From Vibrio ezurae NBRC 102218 (GTDB lineage Bacteria > Pseudomonadota > Gammaproteobacteria > Enterobacterales > Vibrionaceae): a stretch of DNA of 64,000 nucleotides. The first letter of the stretch is position 1. Each line of letters begins with the position of its first letter. Made by a program: the position numbers and the translations under genes. The stretch spans positions 62,001 to 126,000 of the forward strand of contig NZ_BATM01000037.1 of the NCBI RefSeq assembly GCF_000467185.1, in the 5' to 3' direction. Of this stretch, positions 20,091 to 29,889 are shown piece after piece. Below the pieces are notes generated by a model, which saw nothing but the letters and a program-made list of their open reading frames with translations, was not told the origin of the DNA and made no database searches.

Positions 20091-21598
20091 TGGAAAGCGG
20101 AGCATTCTCAACATACAAAGCCGGTACAACACGCTTACCGTTTGGTTTTGCTAAGCGTTTTAGTGTTGTACTTGAGCCCAATGAAAAGGGTGACGCATAC
20201 CAATTGTTTTATGTCGCTCCAATGCCAACGTCGACGTTGTTAGAGGCCATGCGCGTGTCACCTTTGCCAATTCAATTGATTGAGATGAATAAGCATGATT
20301 TTGAATCGAAACTTTCAGATTCTTATCAGCGCGATTCTTCTGAAGCTAGACAGCTAATGGAAGACATTGGTGCAGATAACGATGACTTCTTCTCATTGGC
20401 GGAAGAAATTCCGCACAATGAGGACTTATTAGAAGCCGAAGATGACGCGCCAATTATCAAGCTGATCAACGCCATGTTGGGTGAGGCAATCAAAGAAGGG
20501 GCTTCAGATATTCATATCGAGTCCTTTGAAAAGCACCTTTCTATTCGTTTCCGTGTGGATGGCGTATTGCGTGATGTCTTAGCGCCTAGCCGCAAACTGG
20601 CCCCTTTGTTGGTGTCCAGGGTTAAGGTTATGGCAAAACTGGATATCGCTGAGAAGCGTGTACCACAAGATGGTCGTATTTCACTATTGATTGGTGGACG
20701 AGCGGTGGATGTGCGTGTTTCTACTATGCCTTCCTCTCATGGTGAGCGTGTGGTTATGCGTCTATTGGATAAAAACGCCACTCAGCTTGATCTCGACAGC
20801 TTAGGTATGTCTTCGCACAACCACGTGCGTCTACAAAGCTTAATTCAAAAACCGCACGGTATTATCTTAGTGACAGGCCCTACAGGTTCAGGTAAATCCA
20901 CCACCTTGTATGCCGGCTTGCAGGAACTTAACAGTGCCGAGCGTAATATCCTAACGGTTGAAGACCCGATTGAATTTGATATTGATGGCATTGGTCAAAC
21001 TCAAGTAAACCCTAAGGTTGATATGACCTTTGCGCGGGGTTTAAGAGCAATTCTGCGTCAAGACCCTGACGTCGTAATGATTGGTGAGATTCGTGACCTT
21101 GAGACTGCTCAGATTGCGGTACAAGCGTCTTTAACCGGTCACTTGGTAATGTCTACACTGCACACCAACACAGCCGTCGGTACTATCACACGTTTAAGAG
21201 ATATGGGCATTGAGCCTTTCTTAATCTCTTCTTCTCTATTGGGTATTTTAGCGCAACGATTGGTGCGTACACTGTGTAAAGAGTGTCGCGAACCTTATCA
21301 AGCCGATGCTGAACAGAAGAAATTGTTCCAGCTTGAAGCCGATGACGACTTAGTACTTTATCGACCAAAAGGGTGTGAGCATTGTAATAACAAAGGTTAC
21401 AAAGGCCGTACTGGTATCCATGAATTGCTGGTGGTTGACGAAAGCGTACAGTCATTGATTCATGGTGAGCAAAGCGAACAAGAGATTGAACACGTTGTGC
21501 GTCAATCTACGCCAAGCATTCGCCAAGACGGTTTGAACAAAGCAAGGGCTGGCAAAACGACCCTAGAAGAAGTGATGAGAGTTACTAGGGAAGAATAA
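20090..21598 (+). CDS. gspE: Type II secretion ATPase GspE (EpsE)
   Basis: 502 residues. Cytoplasmic hexameric motor that drives pseudopilus assembly. Walker A is GPTGSGKST at 263-271. The Asp box lies near residue 290 (EDPIEF), Walker B is [10 protein letters not shown] and the His box is [13 protein letters not shown]. The zinc-binding tetracysteine module is present at C396, C399, C429 and C432. The N-terminal region (about 1-100) binds GspL. Translation is coupled to gspD and gspF through one-base overlaps. Confidence 0.98.
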   Translation: MESGAFSTYKAGTTRLPFGFAKRFSVVLEPNEKGDAYQLFYVAPMPTSTLLEAMRVSPLPIQLIEMNKHDFESKLSDSYQRDSSEARQLMEDIGADNDDFFSLAEEIPHNEDLLEAEDDAPIIKLINAMLGEAIKEGASDIHIESFEKHLSIRFRVDGVLRDVLAPSRKLAPLLVSRVKVMAKLDIAEKRVPQDGRISLLIGGRAVDVRVSTMPSSHGERVVMRLLDKNATQLDLDSLGMSSHNHVRLQSLIQKPHGIILVTGPTGSGKSTTLYAGLQELNSAERNILTVEDPIEFDIDGIGQTQVNPKVDMTFARGLRAILRQDPDVVMIGEIRDLETAQIAVQASLTGHLVMSTLHTNTAVGTITRLRDMGIEPFLISSSLLGILAQRLVRTLCKECREPYQADAEQKKLFQLEADDDLVLYRPKGCEHCNNKGYKGRTGIHELLVVDESVQSLIHGEQSEQEIEHVVRQSTPSIRQDGLNKARAGKTTLEEVMRVTREE

Positions 21599-22815
21599 TG
21601 GCTGCATTTGAATATAAAGCGCTAGATGCGAAAGGTCGTCAGAAAAAAGGCGTAACCGAAGGTGATAACGCTAGGCAAGTTAGGCAACGCTTGAAAGAGC
21701 AAGGCTTAATGCCTATTGAAATCAATGAGACTCAGACCAAGAAAAAGTCATCTAAGTCTCGTGGTTTTCAGCGCGGTATCAGCACGCCGGATCTTGCGTT
21801 ATTGACGCGTCAATTATCGACCCTTGTTCAAGCAGGTATGCCTTTAGAAGAGTGTTTAAGGGCGGTTGCGGAACAATCTGAAAAAGCGCACATTCGCAGC
21901 ATGTTAGTGAGTGTTCGCTCTAAGGTTGTTGAAGGTTACACTTTAGCTGACAGTATGAGTGAATACCCTGCGGTCTTCGATGACTTATTCTGCGCTATGG
22001 TGGCGGCAGGTGAAAAATCAGGACACTTAGACGCGGTTCTAGAGCGTCTTGCCGATTACGCCGAAAAACGTCAAAAATTACGTTCAAAACTACAACAAGC
22101 CATGATCTACCCAATCATGCTGACCTTGATCGCGGTCGCGGTTATTGGTTTTTTGCTGGCTACCGTTGTTCCCAAAATTGTCGATCAGTTTGTGCAAATG
22201 GGACAAGAGCTACCAACCTCAACTCAGATCTTGATCAATGCCAGTACCTTTGTTCAAGACTATGGTGTACTCGTCGTTGTTAGTGTTGTCGTACTGATTG
22301 TTGGCATTAAGATTTTATTGAAAAAGCCTGAGCTAAGATTACGCTGGGACGGTCGTGTATTAAACGTTCCTGTGATTGGCCGTGTTGCTCGAGGCTTAAA
22401 TACTTCGCGTTTTGCTCGTACCTTAGCCATATGTTCGGCAAGTGCCATTCCTCTTTTAGATGGGATGATTGTTGCCGCAGACGTTATGGGTAATAAGTTC
22501 TTTAAGAAGCAGGTCCTTGAAGCTTCAGATAAAGTGCGAGAAGGGGGAAGTTTGCGTCACTCTTTGCAACAGAGCAAACTGTTCCCGCCTATGATGCTGC
22601 ACATGATTGCCAGTGGTGAGCAATCGGGAGAGCTTGAACAAATGTTGACTCGTGCGGCAGATAACCAAGACCAAGATTTTGAATCTCAGGTGAACATGGC
22701 GTTAGGGGTTTTTGAACCATTGCTGATTGTATTTATGGCAGGGATCGTACTATTTATTGTAGTGGCAACTATGATGCCACTGCTTGAACTGAATAACTTG
22801 GTATCGGGTGCTTAG
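21598..22815 (+). CDS. gspF: Type II secretion platform protein GspF (EpsF)
   Basis: 405 residues, full length. Polytopic inner-membrane platform protein with two T2SSF domains (about 70-195 and 270-395) and three membrane helices (near 170, 220 and 375). The conserved AAFEYKALDAKGRQKKGV opens the protein and the second repeat holds the MLHMIASGEQSG motif. It links the ATPase to pseudopilin extraction. Confidence 0.97.
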   Translation: MAAFEYKALDAKGRQKKGVTEGDNARQVRQRLKEQGLMPIEINETQTKKKSSKSRGFQRGISTPDLALLTRQLSTLVQAGMPLEECLRAVAEQSEKAHIRSMLVSVRSKVVEGYTLADSMSEYPAVFDDLFCAMVAAGEKSGHLDAVLERLADYAEKRQKLRSKLQQAMIYPIMLTLIAVAVIGFLLATVVPKIVDQFVQMGQELPTSTQILINASTFVQDYGVLVVVSVVVLIVGIKILLKKPELRLRWDGRVLNVPVIGRVARGLNTSRFARTLAICSASAIPLLDGMIVAADVMGNKFFKKQVLEASDKVREGGSLRHSLQQSKLFPPMMLHMIASGEQSGELEQMLTRAADNQDQDFESQVNMALGVFEPLLIVFMAGIVLFIVVATMMPLLELNNLVSGA

Positions 22816-22846
22816 TTAGTTATTACCCGAGTGTATGGAGAAAAAA

Positions 22847-23290
22847 ATGAAACGAAATAAGAAGCAACAAGGCTTTACCTTGCTAGAGGTTATGGTTGTT
22901 GTGGTAATCCTAGGTATTTTAGCCAGCTTTGTTGTTCCTAACTTGTTAGGCAACAAAGAGAAAGCGGATCAACAAAAAGCGATTACCGATATTGTTGCAT
23001 TAGAAAATGCACTAGATATGTATAAGCTGGACAACAGTGTTTACCCAACAACAGACCAAGGTTTAGATGCTCTGGTAAGTCGTCCTACAGGTTCTCCTGA
23101 GCCTCGTAACTACCGTGCTGACGGTTATATTCGTCGTCTTCCAAAAGACCCATGGGGTTATGATTATCAGTACCTAAGCCCTGGTGACAATGGCAATATT
23201 GATATCTTCACTTTAGGTGCTGATGGTCAAGATGGAGGCGAAGGTTCATCAACTGATATTGGTAACTGGAACCTGCAAGACTTCCAGTAA
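22847..23290 (+). CDS. gspG: Major pseudopilin GspG (EpsG)
   Basis: 147 residues from the ATG at 22847. An ATG 12 bp upstream in the same frame is part of the sequence ATGGAG, whose GGAG better serves as the ribosome-binding site of the second ATG. The prepilin leader MKRNKKQQG is cut before FTLLEVMVVVVILG, with Glu at +5. The C-terminal domain has the calcium-site region LSPGDNG and DIFTLGADGQDGGEG. It forms the shaft of the pseudopilus after processing by a peptidase not encoded here. Confidence 0.96.
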   Translation: MKRNKKQQGFTLLEVMVVVVILGILASFVVPNLLGNKEKADQQKAITDIVALENALDMYKLDNSVYPTTDQGLDALVSRPTGSPEPRNYRADGYIRRLPKDPWGYDYQYLSPGDNGNIDIFTLGADGQDGGEGSSTDIGNWNLQDFQ

Positions 23291-23298
23291 TCTAGCTT

Positions 23299-23901
23299 GT
23301 GGCAAGACAGCATAAAAAACAGCGTGGCTTTACCTTACTAGAAATCATGTTAGTCATGGTTTTGGTCTCGGTAAGTGCCATTGCTGTGGTCATTAACTTA
23401 CCTCAAAGTAGCTCTGATGCGGCGCAAACGCGTTCTCAGCAGCTCTTTCAGCGCCTAACTATGTTGCATCAAGATGCAATTCTTAATGGTTGGGATTTGG
23501 GTATACGTTTTGATCCGGCAGGAAAAAAATATCGATTACTCAAACTGACCAAAGACGGTTGGCAAGCGTTAGAGCATCGTAGAATCCCCGCTGATACAGA
23601 ACTGGAAGATGGCTTAACACTTGCGTGGGAATTAGGTGATGGCACTTGGGGTAAGCAAGATACTTTGTTTAATCAAGAGTCCTTGTTTGACGAAGAGATG
23701 TTCGCCAAAGAAGAGAAGAAAAAACAAGAACCGCCTCCACAAGTCTTTATTCTTTCAAGTGGTGAGTTAACTCCGTTTGAAGTGTATATCTACCCTAGCT
23801 CTGAAGCTCAAGGGGATGACAACTGGCGAGTCGCTGCGTTAGAAAACGGCAGTGTTAAGTTGCTTAAGCCGGGTGAGGAGCTAAAAGATGAAGTCCGCTA
23901 A
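23299..23901 (+). CDS. gspH: Minor pseudopilin GspH (EpsH)
   Basis: 200 residues, GTG start at 23299. The leader MARQHKKQRG precedes FTLLEIMLVMVLVSVS. The globular domain carries a charged, Pro-rich stretch at about 135-150 (EEKKKQEPPPQ) before the final strands. It is part of the tip or an early segment of the pseudopilus. It ends inside gspI (14-bp overlap). Confidence 0.93.
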   Translation: MARQHKKQRGFTLLEIMLVMVLVSVSAIAVVINLPQSSSDAAQTRSQQLFQRLTMLHQDAILNGWDLGIRFDPAGKKYRLLKLTKDGWQALEHRRIPADTELEDGLTLAWELGDGTWGKQDTLFNQESLFDEEMFAKEEKKKQEPPPQVFILSSGELTPFEVYIYPSSEAQGDDNWRVAALENGSVKLLKPGEELKDEVR

Positions 23902-24247
23902 AGGTATGACTTTACTGGAAGTTCTTATTGCTCTGGCTATTTTTGCGACAGCGTCAATGAGTGTCGTTCGTGCGGTAACTCAACACATTAATAGTATTGG
24001 CTATTTAGAGCAGAAAACCTTTGCAGGTATGGTTGCAGATAATCAAATGGCCTTGATGATGCTGGCTGAGCCACCGACAACGGCGCGCAAGGGAAGCTCT
24101 GAATTAGCTGGGCAGGAATGGTATTGGACGATTACTCCCGTATCAACGGGCAATGATTATTTGCGCGCTGTTGATGTGAGTGTATCGACCAATCAAAACG
24201 GGGATAACCCTTTGGTGACGGTGAGAAGCTATGTCCCGTTACAATAG
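23888..24247 (+). CDS. gspI: Minor pseudopilin GspI (EpsI)
   Basis: 119 residues. A very short leader, MKSAKG, is followed by MTLLEVLIALAIFATASMS with the conserved Glu at +5. It forms the pseudopilus tip with GspJ and GspK. It overlaps gspH by 14 bp and gspJ by 17 bp. Confidence 0.94.
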   Translation: MKSAKGMTLLEVLIALAIFATASMSVVRAVTQHINSIGYLEQKTFAGMVADNQMALMMLAEPPTTARKGSSELAGQEWYWTITPVSTGNDYLRAVDVSVSTNQNGDNPLVTVRSYVPLQ

Positions 24248-24872
24248 AATCAAAGGTTTTACTTTAATTGAGGTACTGGTTGCGATTGCAGTCTTTGCCA
24301 GTTTGAGTATTGCCGCCTACCAAGTGGTGTTTCAGGTTCAACTGAGTAATACGCAGTCTCAAGAAAAGCTCGGTCGTCTACAGCAGGTACAGGCCACATT
24401 GGTGTATTTAGACAGTGATTTTCGCCAGATCGCCGTGCGTCATTTTCGTAATGACGGGGAAGAAAAAGGCGAATCACTGCTTTATTGGAAAGACAATTTA
24501 CTCGACTCTGACAGCAAAGGCGTATTGTTTACTCGTTTGGGGTGGATCAATCCGCAACAACAATTTCCTCGCGGAGAAATCACTAAAGTGGGTTATCGAC
24601 TTCGAGGAGATAAATTAGAGCGTGTATGGTGGCGATACCCTGATACCCCGGTGGGACAAGAAGGCATCGTGACACCGCTTCTGGATAAGGTCGAGAAGTT
24701 CGATATGCGTTTTTATAATGGCGAAGCATGGGTAAAAGAGTGGACCGATGGCGATGCTCTACCAAAAGCGATCGCGGTGGATTTAACGCTGGAAGATTAT
24801 GGCAAGTTAGAACGTATCTACCTTACTGCAGACGGTAAGCTTGAGAGGATCAATGAAGATACGCCAGAATAA
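24231..24872 (+). CDS. gspJ: Minor pseudopilin GspJ (EpsJ)
   Basis: 213 residues. Leader MSRYNRIKG is cut before FTLIEVLVAIAVFASL, Glu at +5. The remaining beta-rich domain resembles EpsJ (DFRQIAVRHFRNDGEE). It is part of the GspI-J-K tip complex. Its 3' end overlaps the start of gspK. Confidence 0.94.
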   Translation: MSRYNRIKGFTLIEVLVAIAVFASLSIAAYQVVFQVQLSNTQSQEKLGRLQQVQATLVYLDSDFRQIAVRHFRNDGEEKGESLLYWKDNLLDSDSKGVLFTRLGWINPQQQFPRGEITKVGYRLRGDKLERVWWRYPDTPVGQEGIVTPLLDKVEKFDMRFYNGEAWVKEWTDGDALPKAIAVDLTLEDYGKLERIYLTADGKLERINEDTPE

Positions 24873-25914
24873 TCTATCACAGCCAAGTGGCAGAATGTAT
24901 AAAGCTCGCCATCAACAGCAAGGCGTTGCTTTGATCATTGTGTTGCTGCTATTGGCGGTCATGACTGCGATTGCCGCTACCATGTCAGAGCGTTTGATGC
25001 TCAGTGTAGATAGGGCTGGTAATCAAGTGAATAACCAGCAAGCTTATTGGTACGCGATTGGCGTTGAAGCATTAGCGAAATACGGTATTCAGCAAAGTCT
25101 TGAAGACGATGAAACGGTAAACTTAAGCCAGCCATGGGCAATGGATGAACAAACATATCCGTTGGAGTATGGTGAAGCAAGAGGTGTTATCCGCGATATG
25201 CAGGCGTGTTTTAATGTGAATGCGTTGGCTGCGGTGGAACTGGATGCAACAACCAGTACGCGCCCTTATTTGCTCGAAGTTTGGCGTACATTGCTCGAAG
25301 AGGCAGGGCTCGATAGCTATCAAGCTGAGGTGGTTGCTGATTCTACATGGGAATACTTAGACGATAATGATGTGGTGACCACTCAATCTGGCGTGGAAGA
25401 TGCTACCTATGAGGGGCTTTCTCCTGCTTATATGGCATCCAATGGATTAATGGCCGATCTGAGTGAACTAAGAAGTGTCTATCAGATGAATGGACCGGCC
25501 ATGACGCAAATTTCTTGGTTAGCTTGTGCATTACCGACGGATGACTTGCGTATCAATGTGAATACCATCAGAACTTGGCAAGCTAAGTTGCTTGTGGCTT
25601 TGTTTAATTCTGAAATCAGTGAAGAACAAGCACAAAAAGTGATTGAAGACCGCCCATACGATGGCTGGGAGAGTACCGATGATTTTCTCTCTGAGCCAGA
25701 TATTGCAGGCGTTAGCGACGATATAAAAAGTAAAGCCAAAGCGTATCTATCAGTGGACAGTAAGTACTTTGAATTAGATACAGAAGTATTTGTGCAGGAT
25801 GCTCGAGTTCGCTTGAGAAGCCTGCTTTATAGTGAAAATAAAGACGAATCGCGAGTAGTACGCCGACGATTTGGAGGAATTAGTGAGCGAAATCCTGACA
25901 GTTCGGCTCAGTAG
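24853..25914 (+). CDS. gspK: Minor pseudopilin GspK (EpsK)
   Basis: 353 residues from the ATG at 24853, which has GAGAGGA 3 nt upstream. Cleavage is expected after HQQQG, before VALIIVLLLLAVM. This pseudopilin lacks the Glu at +5, as GspK does, since it caps the tip. The leader would be 22 residues, long for the family; the ATG at 24895 (MYKARHQQQG) gives an ordinary 8-residue leader but has a poor ribosome-binding site. The large domain contains the helical insert with NVNTIRTWQAKLL and ends RRRFGGISERNPD. It overlaps the gspL start. Confidence 0.92.
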   Translation: MKIRQNNLSQPSGRMYKARHQQQGVALIIVLLLLAVMTAIAATMSERLMLSVDRAGNQVNNQQAYWYAIGVEALAKYGIQQSLEDDETVNLSQPWAMDEQTYPLEYGEARGVIRDMQACFNVNALAAVELDATTSTRPYLLEVWRTLLEEAGLDSYQAEVVADSTWEYLDDNDVVTTQSGVEDATYEGLSPAYMASNGLMADLSELRSVYQMNGPAMTQISWLACALPTDDLRINVNTIRTWQAKLLVALFNSEISEEQAQKVIEDRPYDGWESTDDFLSEPDIAGVSDDIKSKAKAYLSVDSKYFELDTEVFVQDARVRLRSLLYSENKDESRVVRRRFGGISERNPDSSAQ

Positions 25915-27142
25915 GCAGAATTTAAACACAATCCCATGGCTGGTTTGGTCTTCAACCGAAGACGAAATTATCGCGAGTGGAGAACTCAACGGTTTGGCAC
26001 AGCTTGATGAGCTTGCCAGTTATGCAACCGACCGAAATGTGGCCTTATTACTTGATGGACAAGATGTTGCCTTGAAAGAGGTATCGGTCCCTGCTGGTGC
26101 GACTCGCCAGTTTGCCACTATGTTGCCTTTTCTTCTTGAAGAAGAGCTAGCTCAAGATATTGATGAACTGCATTTCTCTATTCTTAAGCTAGCTGGTGAC
26201 AAGGCGTGGATTGCAGCTGTAGATAAAAGCTACTTTAAACAATGCATTGCGTACTTTACCGAAGCGGGTATTGAACTGCATAAAGTCTTGCCTGATGTGC
26301 TATCACTCCCTTTAGAAGAAGCGGGTGTGACGGTGCTTCCTTGGGATGCGCATTATTTGATTCGTCAGAATCAGTTCCAAGGTATGACATTATCAGAAGA
26401 GCTCGTACCGTTTGTATTGACTCAAATGTTGTCGGTTGCCCCAAGCGATGACGGCGAGACAGAGGATGAGTCGGCTTCAACTGAGCAAGCGATCGCGAGT
26501 ATTCAATCTTTTGGTCAACTTCCTGACGCGATACAAGAGTCTGTCTCAGTCAAGATAGATGAATTGCCTGCTGAGCTACCCATGGCGTTGCTGGCTAAAA
26601 ACGCTCAACTGTCCACAGTGAACTTATTGAGCGGTGAGTTTAAAAAACAGGCTTCTTGGTTAAAGAACATCAAATTGTGGCGTGCGCCGGCTATCGCAGC
26701 TTTGATCTTGTTGGTGGTATTTAGTATCAATACTTACATGAATGTGAGTCAAATTGAGTCGAAAGCCACGGCGTACCGAGCCGAAAGTGAACGTATTTTT
26801 AGAGCGGTGTTCCCTGATAAGCGTCGTATTCCAACCGTCAGCTATTTAAAACGACAAATGACGGATGAAAAAACGCGATTGAACGGTGGCACTGTGAGCG
26901 CTCCGTTGATTACTTGGATGTTGGAAGTTCAAGAGTCGTTGAAAGGCATGGATAAAGTGAAGATTCAGAGTGTTAAATTTGATAGCAATCGTGAAGAGCT
27001 GCGAATTCAAGCTCAAGCGAGTGACTTCCAGACTTTTGAACAGCTTCGAGTTGCTTTGTCTGACAAATTCTCTGTCGATCAAGGTCAGATAAATCGCGAT
27101 GGCGATTTGGTCAGCAGCAGCTACGTGCTGAAGGTGAAATAA
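25883..27142 (+). CDS. gspL: Type II secretion protein GspL (EpsL)
   Basis: 419 residues from the GTG at 25883, which follows GGAGG by about 6 nt; the TTG 12 bp earlier is part of that site. The cytoplasmic actin-like domain (about 1-255) binds GspE and starts SEILTVRLSRQN. One membrane helix lies at about 268-288 (APAIAALILLVVFSIN). The periplasmic ferredoxin-like domain forms dimers and binds GspM. It is homologous along its length to V. cholerae EpsL (AYRAESERIFRAVFPDKRRI). Confidence 0.95.
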   Translation: MSEILTVRLSRQNLNTIPWLVWSSTEDEIIASGELNGLAQLDELASYATDRNVALLLDGQDVALKEVSVPAGATRQFATMLPFLLEEELAQDIDELHFSILKLAGDKAWIAAVDKSYFKQCIAYFTEAGIELHKVLPDVLSLPLEEAGVTVLPWDAHYLIRQNQFQGMTLSEELVPFVLTQMLSVAPSDDGETEDESASTEQAIASIQSFGQLPDAIQESVSVKIDELPAELPMALLAKNAQLSTVNLLSGEFKKQASWLKNIKLWRAPAIAALILLVVFSINTYMNVSQIESKATAYRAESERIFRAVFPDKRRIPTVSYLKRQMTDEKTRLNGGTVSAPLITWMLEVQESLKGMDKVKIQSVKFDSNREELRIQAQASDFQTFEQLRVALSDKFSVDQGQINRDGDLVSSSYVLKVK

Positions 27143-27642
27143 TGCGCAGATTACAAGAGTCCATCTTGGGGTATTGGAGCGGTATTAGCTTGCGAGAGCA
27201 GCGTATGCTTATTATCGCTATTGGTTTTGGCGTGGCAGGCTTGCTGTATTGGGGCGGCTTTGCGCCGTTAAAACAAAAGAGTGAGTTGGCTCAGACTCGT
27301 TTGATCCGTGAAACTCAACTACTCAGCTGGGTGCAAAAAGAAGCAAATGAGATCACTGAGTTACGTAAAACAAGCAACGCTCCTACCATCTCTAATCAGC
27401 CGTTAAACCAAGTGTTATCCACCTCAACACGTCGCTTTAATATTGAGCTGATTCGACTTCAGCCTCGTGAAGATATGGTTCAGGTGTGGGTTAAACCTGT
27501 TGCGTTTAATCAGTTAATGAACTGGTTATTGTTTTTGCGTCAGGAAAGAGGGGTTGATGTCGCTTTCTTAGACATCACGGAAACAGAAAAGCCCGGTGTG
27601 GTTGAGATCAGCCGTTTACAGTTTAAGAAAGCAGGTAGTTAA
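27142..27642 (+). CDS. gspM: Type II secretion protein GspM (EpsM)
   Basis: 166 residues: a short cytoplasmic tail, a membrane helix at about 24-42 (MLIIAIGFGVAGLLYWGGF), then a coiled region and a ferredoxin-like periplasmic domain. It stabilises GspL in the inner-membrane platform. One-base overlaps join it to gspL and gspN. Confidence 0.93.
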   Translation: MRRLQESILGYWSGISLREQRMLIIAIGFGVAGLLYWGGFAPLKQKSELAQTRLIRETQLLSWVQKEANEITELRKTSNAPTISNQPLNQVLSTSTRRFNIELIRLQPREDMVQVWVKPVAFNQLMNWLLFLRQERGVDVAFLDITETEKPGVVEISRLQFKKAGS

Positions 27643-28415
27643 TGTTTGGGATCAGTTTTAAAAAGCTTTTCGGCTACGGTTTTTTGTTATTGGTCGTGTT
27701 TCTATGTAGCGTGATTGTGCATTTACCGGCCAAGTTTGCCCTAGAGCAATTACCTCGTATCAATGGGTTAAACATCTCTGGTGTGAGTGGAACCTTATGG
27801 AAAGGCACGGCCAAGGACGTTACATGGCAAGAGTACGGTTTTGGTGAAGTGAATTGGGATCTGCAAGGGTGGAAGCTGTTGCAGGGCAAAGCTGAACTGA
27901 ACGTGCGATTGGGCCGCAATAGTGCATTGGATCTAACAGGCCGAGGGACGGTGGGCTATAGCCTTAGTGGTCCCTATGCAAGCAGCCTAATTTTATCTAT
28001 TCCGGCTAAACAAGTACTTAAATATGTGGATATTCCAGCGCCGATTTCCATTGATGGCCAACTTGATTTGGCGGTGAAAGATTATCAGTATGCGAGTCCT
28101 TGGTGTCAAACGGGTACCGCAAAACTGGTATGGAATAACAGCAAGGCTTCATCTCCGATGGGCGATTTAGATCTCGGTAATATTGTGTCTGATGTCAGTT
28201 GTACCGACAATCAGCTAACAGCAAAAGGTCATCAAGATACCGCTCAAGTTTCCAGTCAATTTACCGCTTCTATGCATGCGGATATGAGCTACGATCTGGA
28301 TGCATGGTTTAAGCCTGGTGCTGAGTTTCCTCAGAAGTTAGGACAACAGCTTAAATGGCTAGGTGAACCTAATGGACAGGGGCAATACCCATTTGTGTAT
28401 TCTGGTCGCTTATAA
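27642..28415 (+). CDS. gspN: Type II secretion protein GspN (EpsN)
   Basis: 257 residues with one N-terminal membrane helix (about 8-28) and a periplasmic beta-rich domain (GLNISGVSGTLWKGTAKDV). GspN is present in vibrio-type systems but dispensable in several species; it resembles AsmA-like lipid-handling folds. Last gene of the operon. No gspO (prepilin peptidase) follows. Confidence 0.92.
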   Translation: MFGISFKKLFGYGFLLLVVFLCSVIVHLPAKFALEQLPRINGLNISGVSGTLWKGTAKDVTWQEYGFGEVNWDLQGWKLLQGKAELNVRLGRNSALDLTGRGTVGYSLSGPYASSLILSIPAKQVLKYVDIPAPISIDGQLDLAVKDYQYASPWCQTGTAKLVWNNSKASSPMGDLDLGNIVSDVSCTDNQLTAKGHQDTAQVSSQFTASMHADMSYDLDAWFKPGAEFPQKLGQQLKWLGEPNGQGQYPFVYSGRL

Positions 28416-28496
28416 TCGATGATGTATCTTGTAAGAATATTCAGACATTTAACGGAGTTGGTGTAAAGTTAATACCGTAAATCAACGAAGAGGCCA

Positions 28497-29063
28497 ATGA
28501 AAATGACAGGCAGTACAAAGCCAAAGATCTTACACAAAGCCGAGGTTGCGCGTTCGCGTTTATTTTGCGTTGAGGCTTTGGATTTAGAGTTTTCTAATGG
28601 TGAGCGACGCACCTACGAACGGATGCGCCCTTCGGGTCGAGATGCGGTAATGATGGTTCCCTTGACGGCTGATGGGGACCTTTTGCTAGTGAGAGAATAT
28701 GCCGCAGGTACTGAGAGTTATGAGCTTGGCTTCCCTAAAGGGCTCATTGATGCAGGTGAAACGCCAGAAGAAGCAGCAAATCGAGAGTTAAAAGAAGAGA
28801 TTGGCTTCGGGGCGAACAGCGTGGTACCGCTAAAACAAGTGATTCTTGCTCCGTCCTACTTTTCTAGCAAAATGACCCTCTTTGTTGTTCAAGACCTCTA
28901 CCCAGAAACATTAGTGGGTGATGAGCCTGAACCTTTGACATTGATTCGTTGGCCTCTTGCTCAAGCCGATGAGTTACTCTCACATATGGATTTTTGTGAG
29001 GCTCGCAGCATTAGTGCCCTGATGCTCGCACAGCGATATTTTGCTCAATTAAAGGATGAATAG
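28497..29063 (+). CDS. nudE: ADP compounds hydrolase NudE
   Basis: 188 residues. A Nudix hydrolase acting on ADP-ribose, NADH and diadenosine phosphates. The full Nudix box is present: G-x5-E-x7-REL-x-EE-x-GF, in GLIDAGETPEEAANRELKEE followed by IGF. An ATG two codons downstream (28503) has better spacing from the upstream GAGG, so either may be used. It is joined to cysQ by overlapping stop and start. Confidence 0.93.
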   Translation: MKMTGSTKPKILHKAEVARSRLFCVEALDLEFSNGERRTYERMRPSGRDAVMMVPLTADGDLLLVREYAAGTESYELGFPKGLIDAGETPEEAANRELKEEIGFGANSVVPLKQVILAPSYFSSKMTLFVVQDLYPETLVGDEPEPLTLIRWPLAQADELLSHMDFCEARSISALMLAQRYFAQLKDE

Positions 29064-29884
29064 TGATGAGACAAGACCTTTCCCACTTATTGCCGAATGT
29101 GATAGAAATTGCTCGCTCTGCCGGGCAGCTCATCCTCGATATCTATTTAAAGCGAGATTACGAAGAGTTTATTAAATCGGATGATACTCCGGTGACCAGT
29201 GCTGATTTAGCTGCCCATAAATTGATTATGGAGCGTTTATCTGAGCTTACTCCTGATATTCCTATCTTATCTGAAGAAGACTCCGATATTAGCTTAGCTG
29301 AGCGTGAGCAGTGGGAACGTTACTGGCTCGTTGACCCGCTTGACGGCACTCAGGAATTTATTGCCCGTAGTGGTGATTTTGCCACTATCATTGCCTTGGT
29401 TGAAAAAAATAAACCAGTAATGGGAGTGGTTTACGCACCAGTTTCGGGTGTGGTGTATTATGCCTATCAAGGGAAAGGGGCCTGGAAGATCCCGGATATG
29501 GATGAGAACATCCGTATCAAAACTCATACTCATGAGCTTGCTAAGCAAAATATTGCGATTGCCATCAGCCGTCGCCAAGACATCAATCGAATTACTGACC
29601 GAATGAGCAATAAATGGAACTACGAACTCATGCCATTGGGCTCTGCAGCATTAAAAGCCTGCTTAGTTGCTGAAGGCAGTGCGGATTGCTATTTGCGTTT
29701 AGGGCCTACTGGAGAATGGGATACTGCTGCAACCCAGTGTATTGTTGAAGAGGCGGGCGGTACTATCCTTGATACGCAATTAACGCCTTTATCCTACAAT
29801 TTACGCGAAACACTGGAGAACCCAAACTTCATTGTTATCGGTGATCGCAACCTTCCTTGGAATGAGATCCTAACTCAAGACTAG
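29063..29884 (+). CDS. cysQ: 3'(2'),5'-bisphosphate nucleotidase CysQ
   Basis: 273 residues of the inositol-monophosphatase superfamily. It removes the 3'-phosphate of PAP, a by-product of sulfate assimilation. Metal-binding motifs are present: SEED near residue 72, DPLDGTQEF near 93 and the late GEWDTAA. The start is GTG 29063 or ATG 29066, both served by AAAGGA. The nudE-cysQ pairing is usual in gamma-proteobacteria. Confidence 0.94.
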   Translation: MMRQDLSHLLPNVIEIARSAGQLILDIYLKRDYEEFIKSDDTPVTSADLAAHKLIMERLSELTPDIPILSEEDSDISLAEREQWERYWLVDPLDGTQEFIARSGDFATIIALVEKNKPVMGVVYAPVSGVVYYAYQGKGAWKIPDMDENIRIKTHTHELAKQNIAIAISRRQDINRITDRMSNKWNYELMPLGSAALKACLVAEGSADCYLRLGPTGEWDTAATQCIVEEAGGTILDTQLTPLSYNLRETLENPNFIVIGDRNLPWNEILTQD

Positions 29885-29889
29885 CCTCT

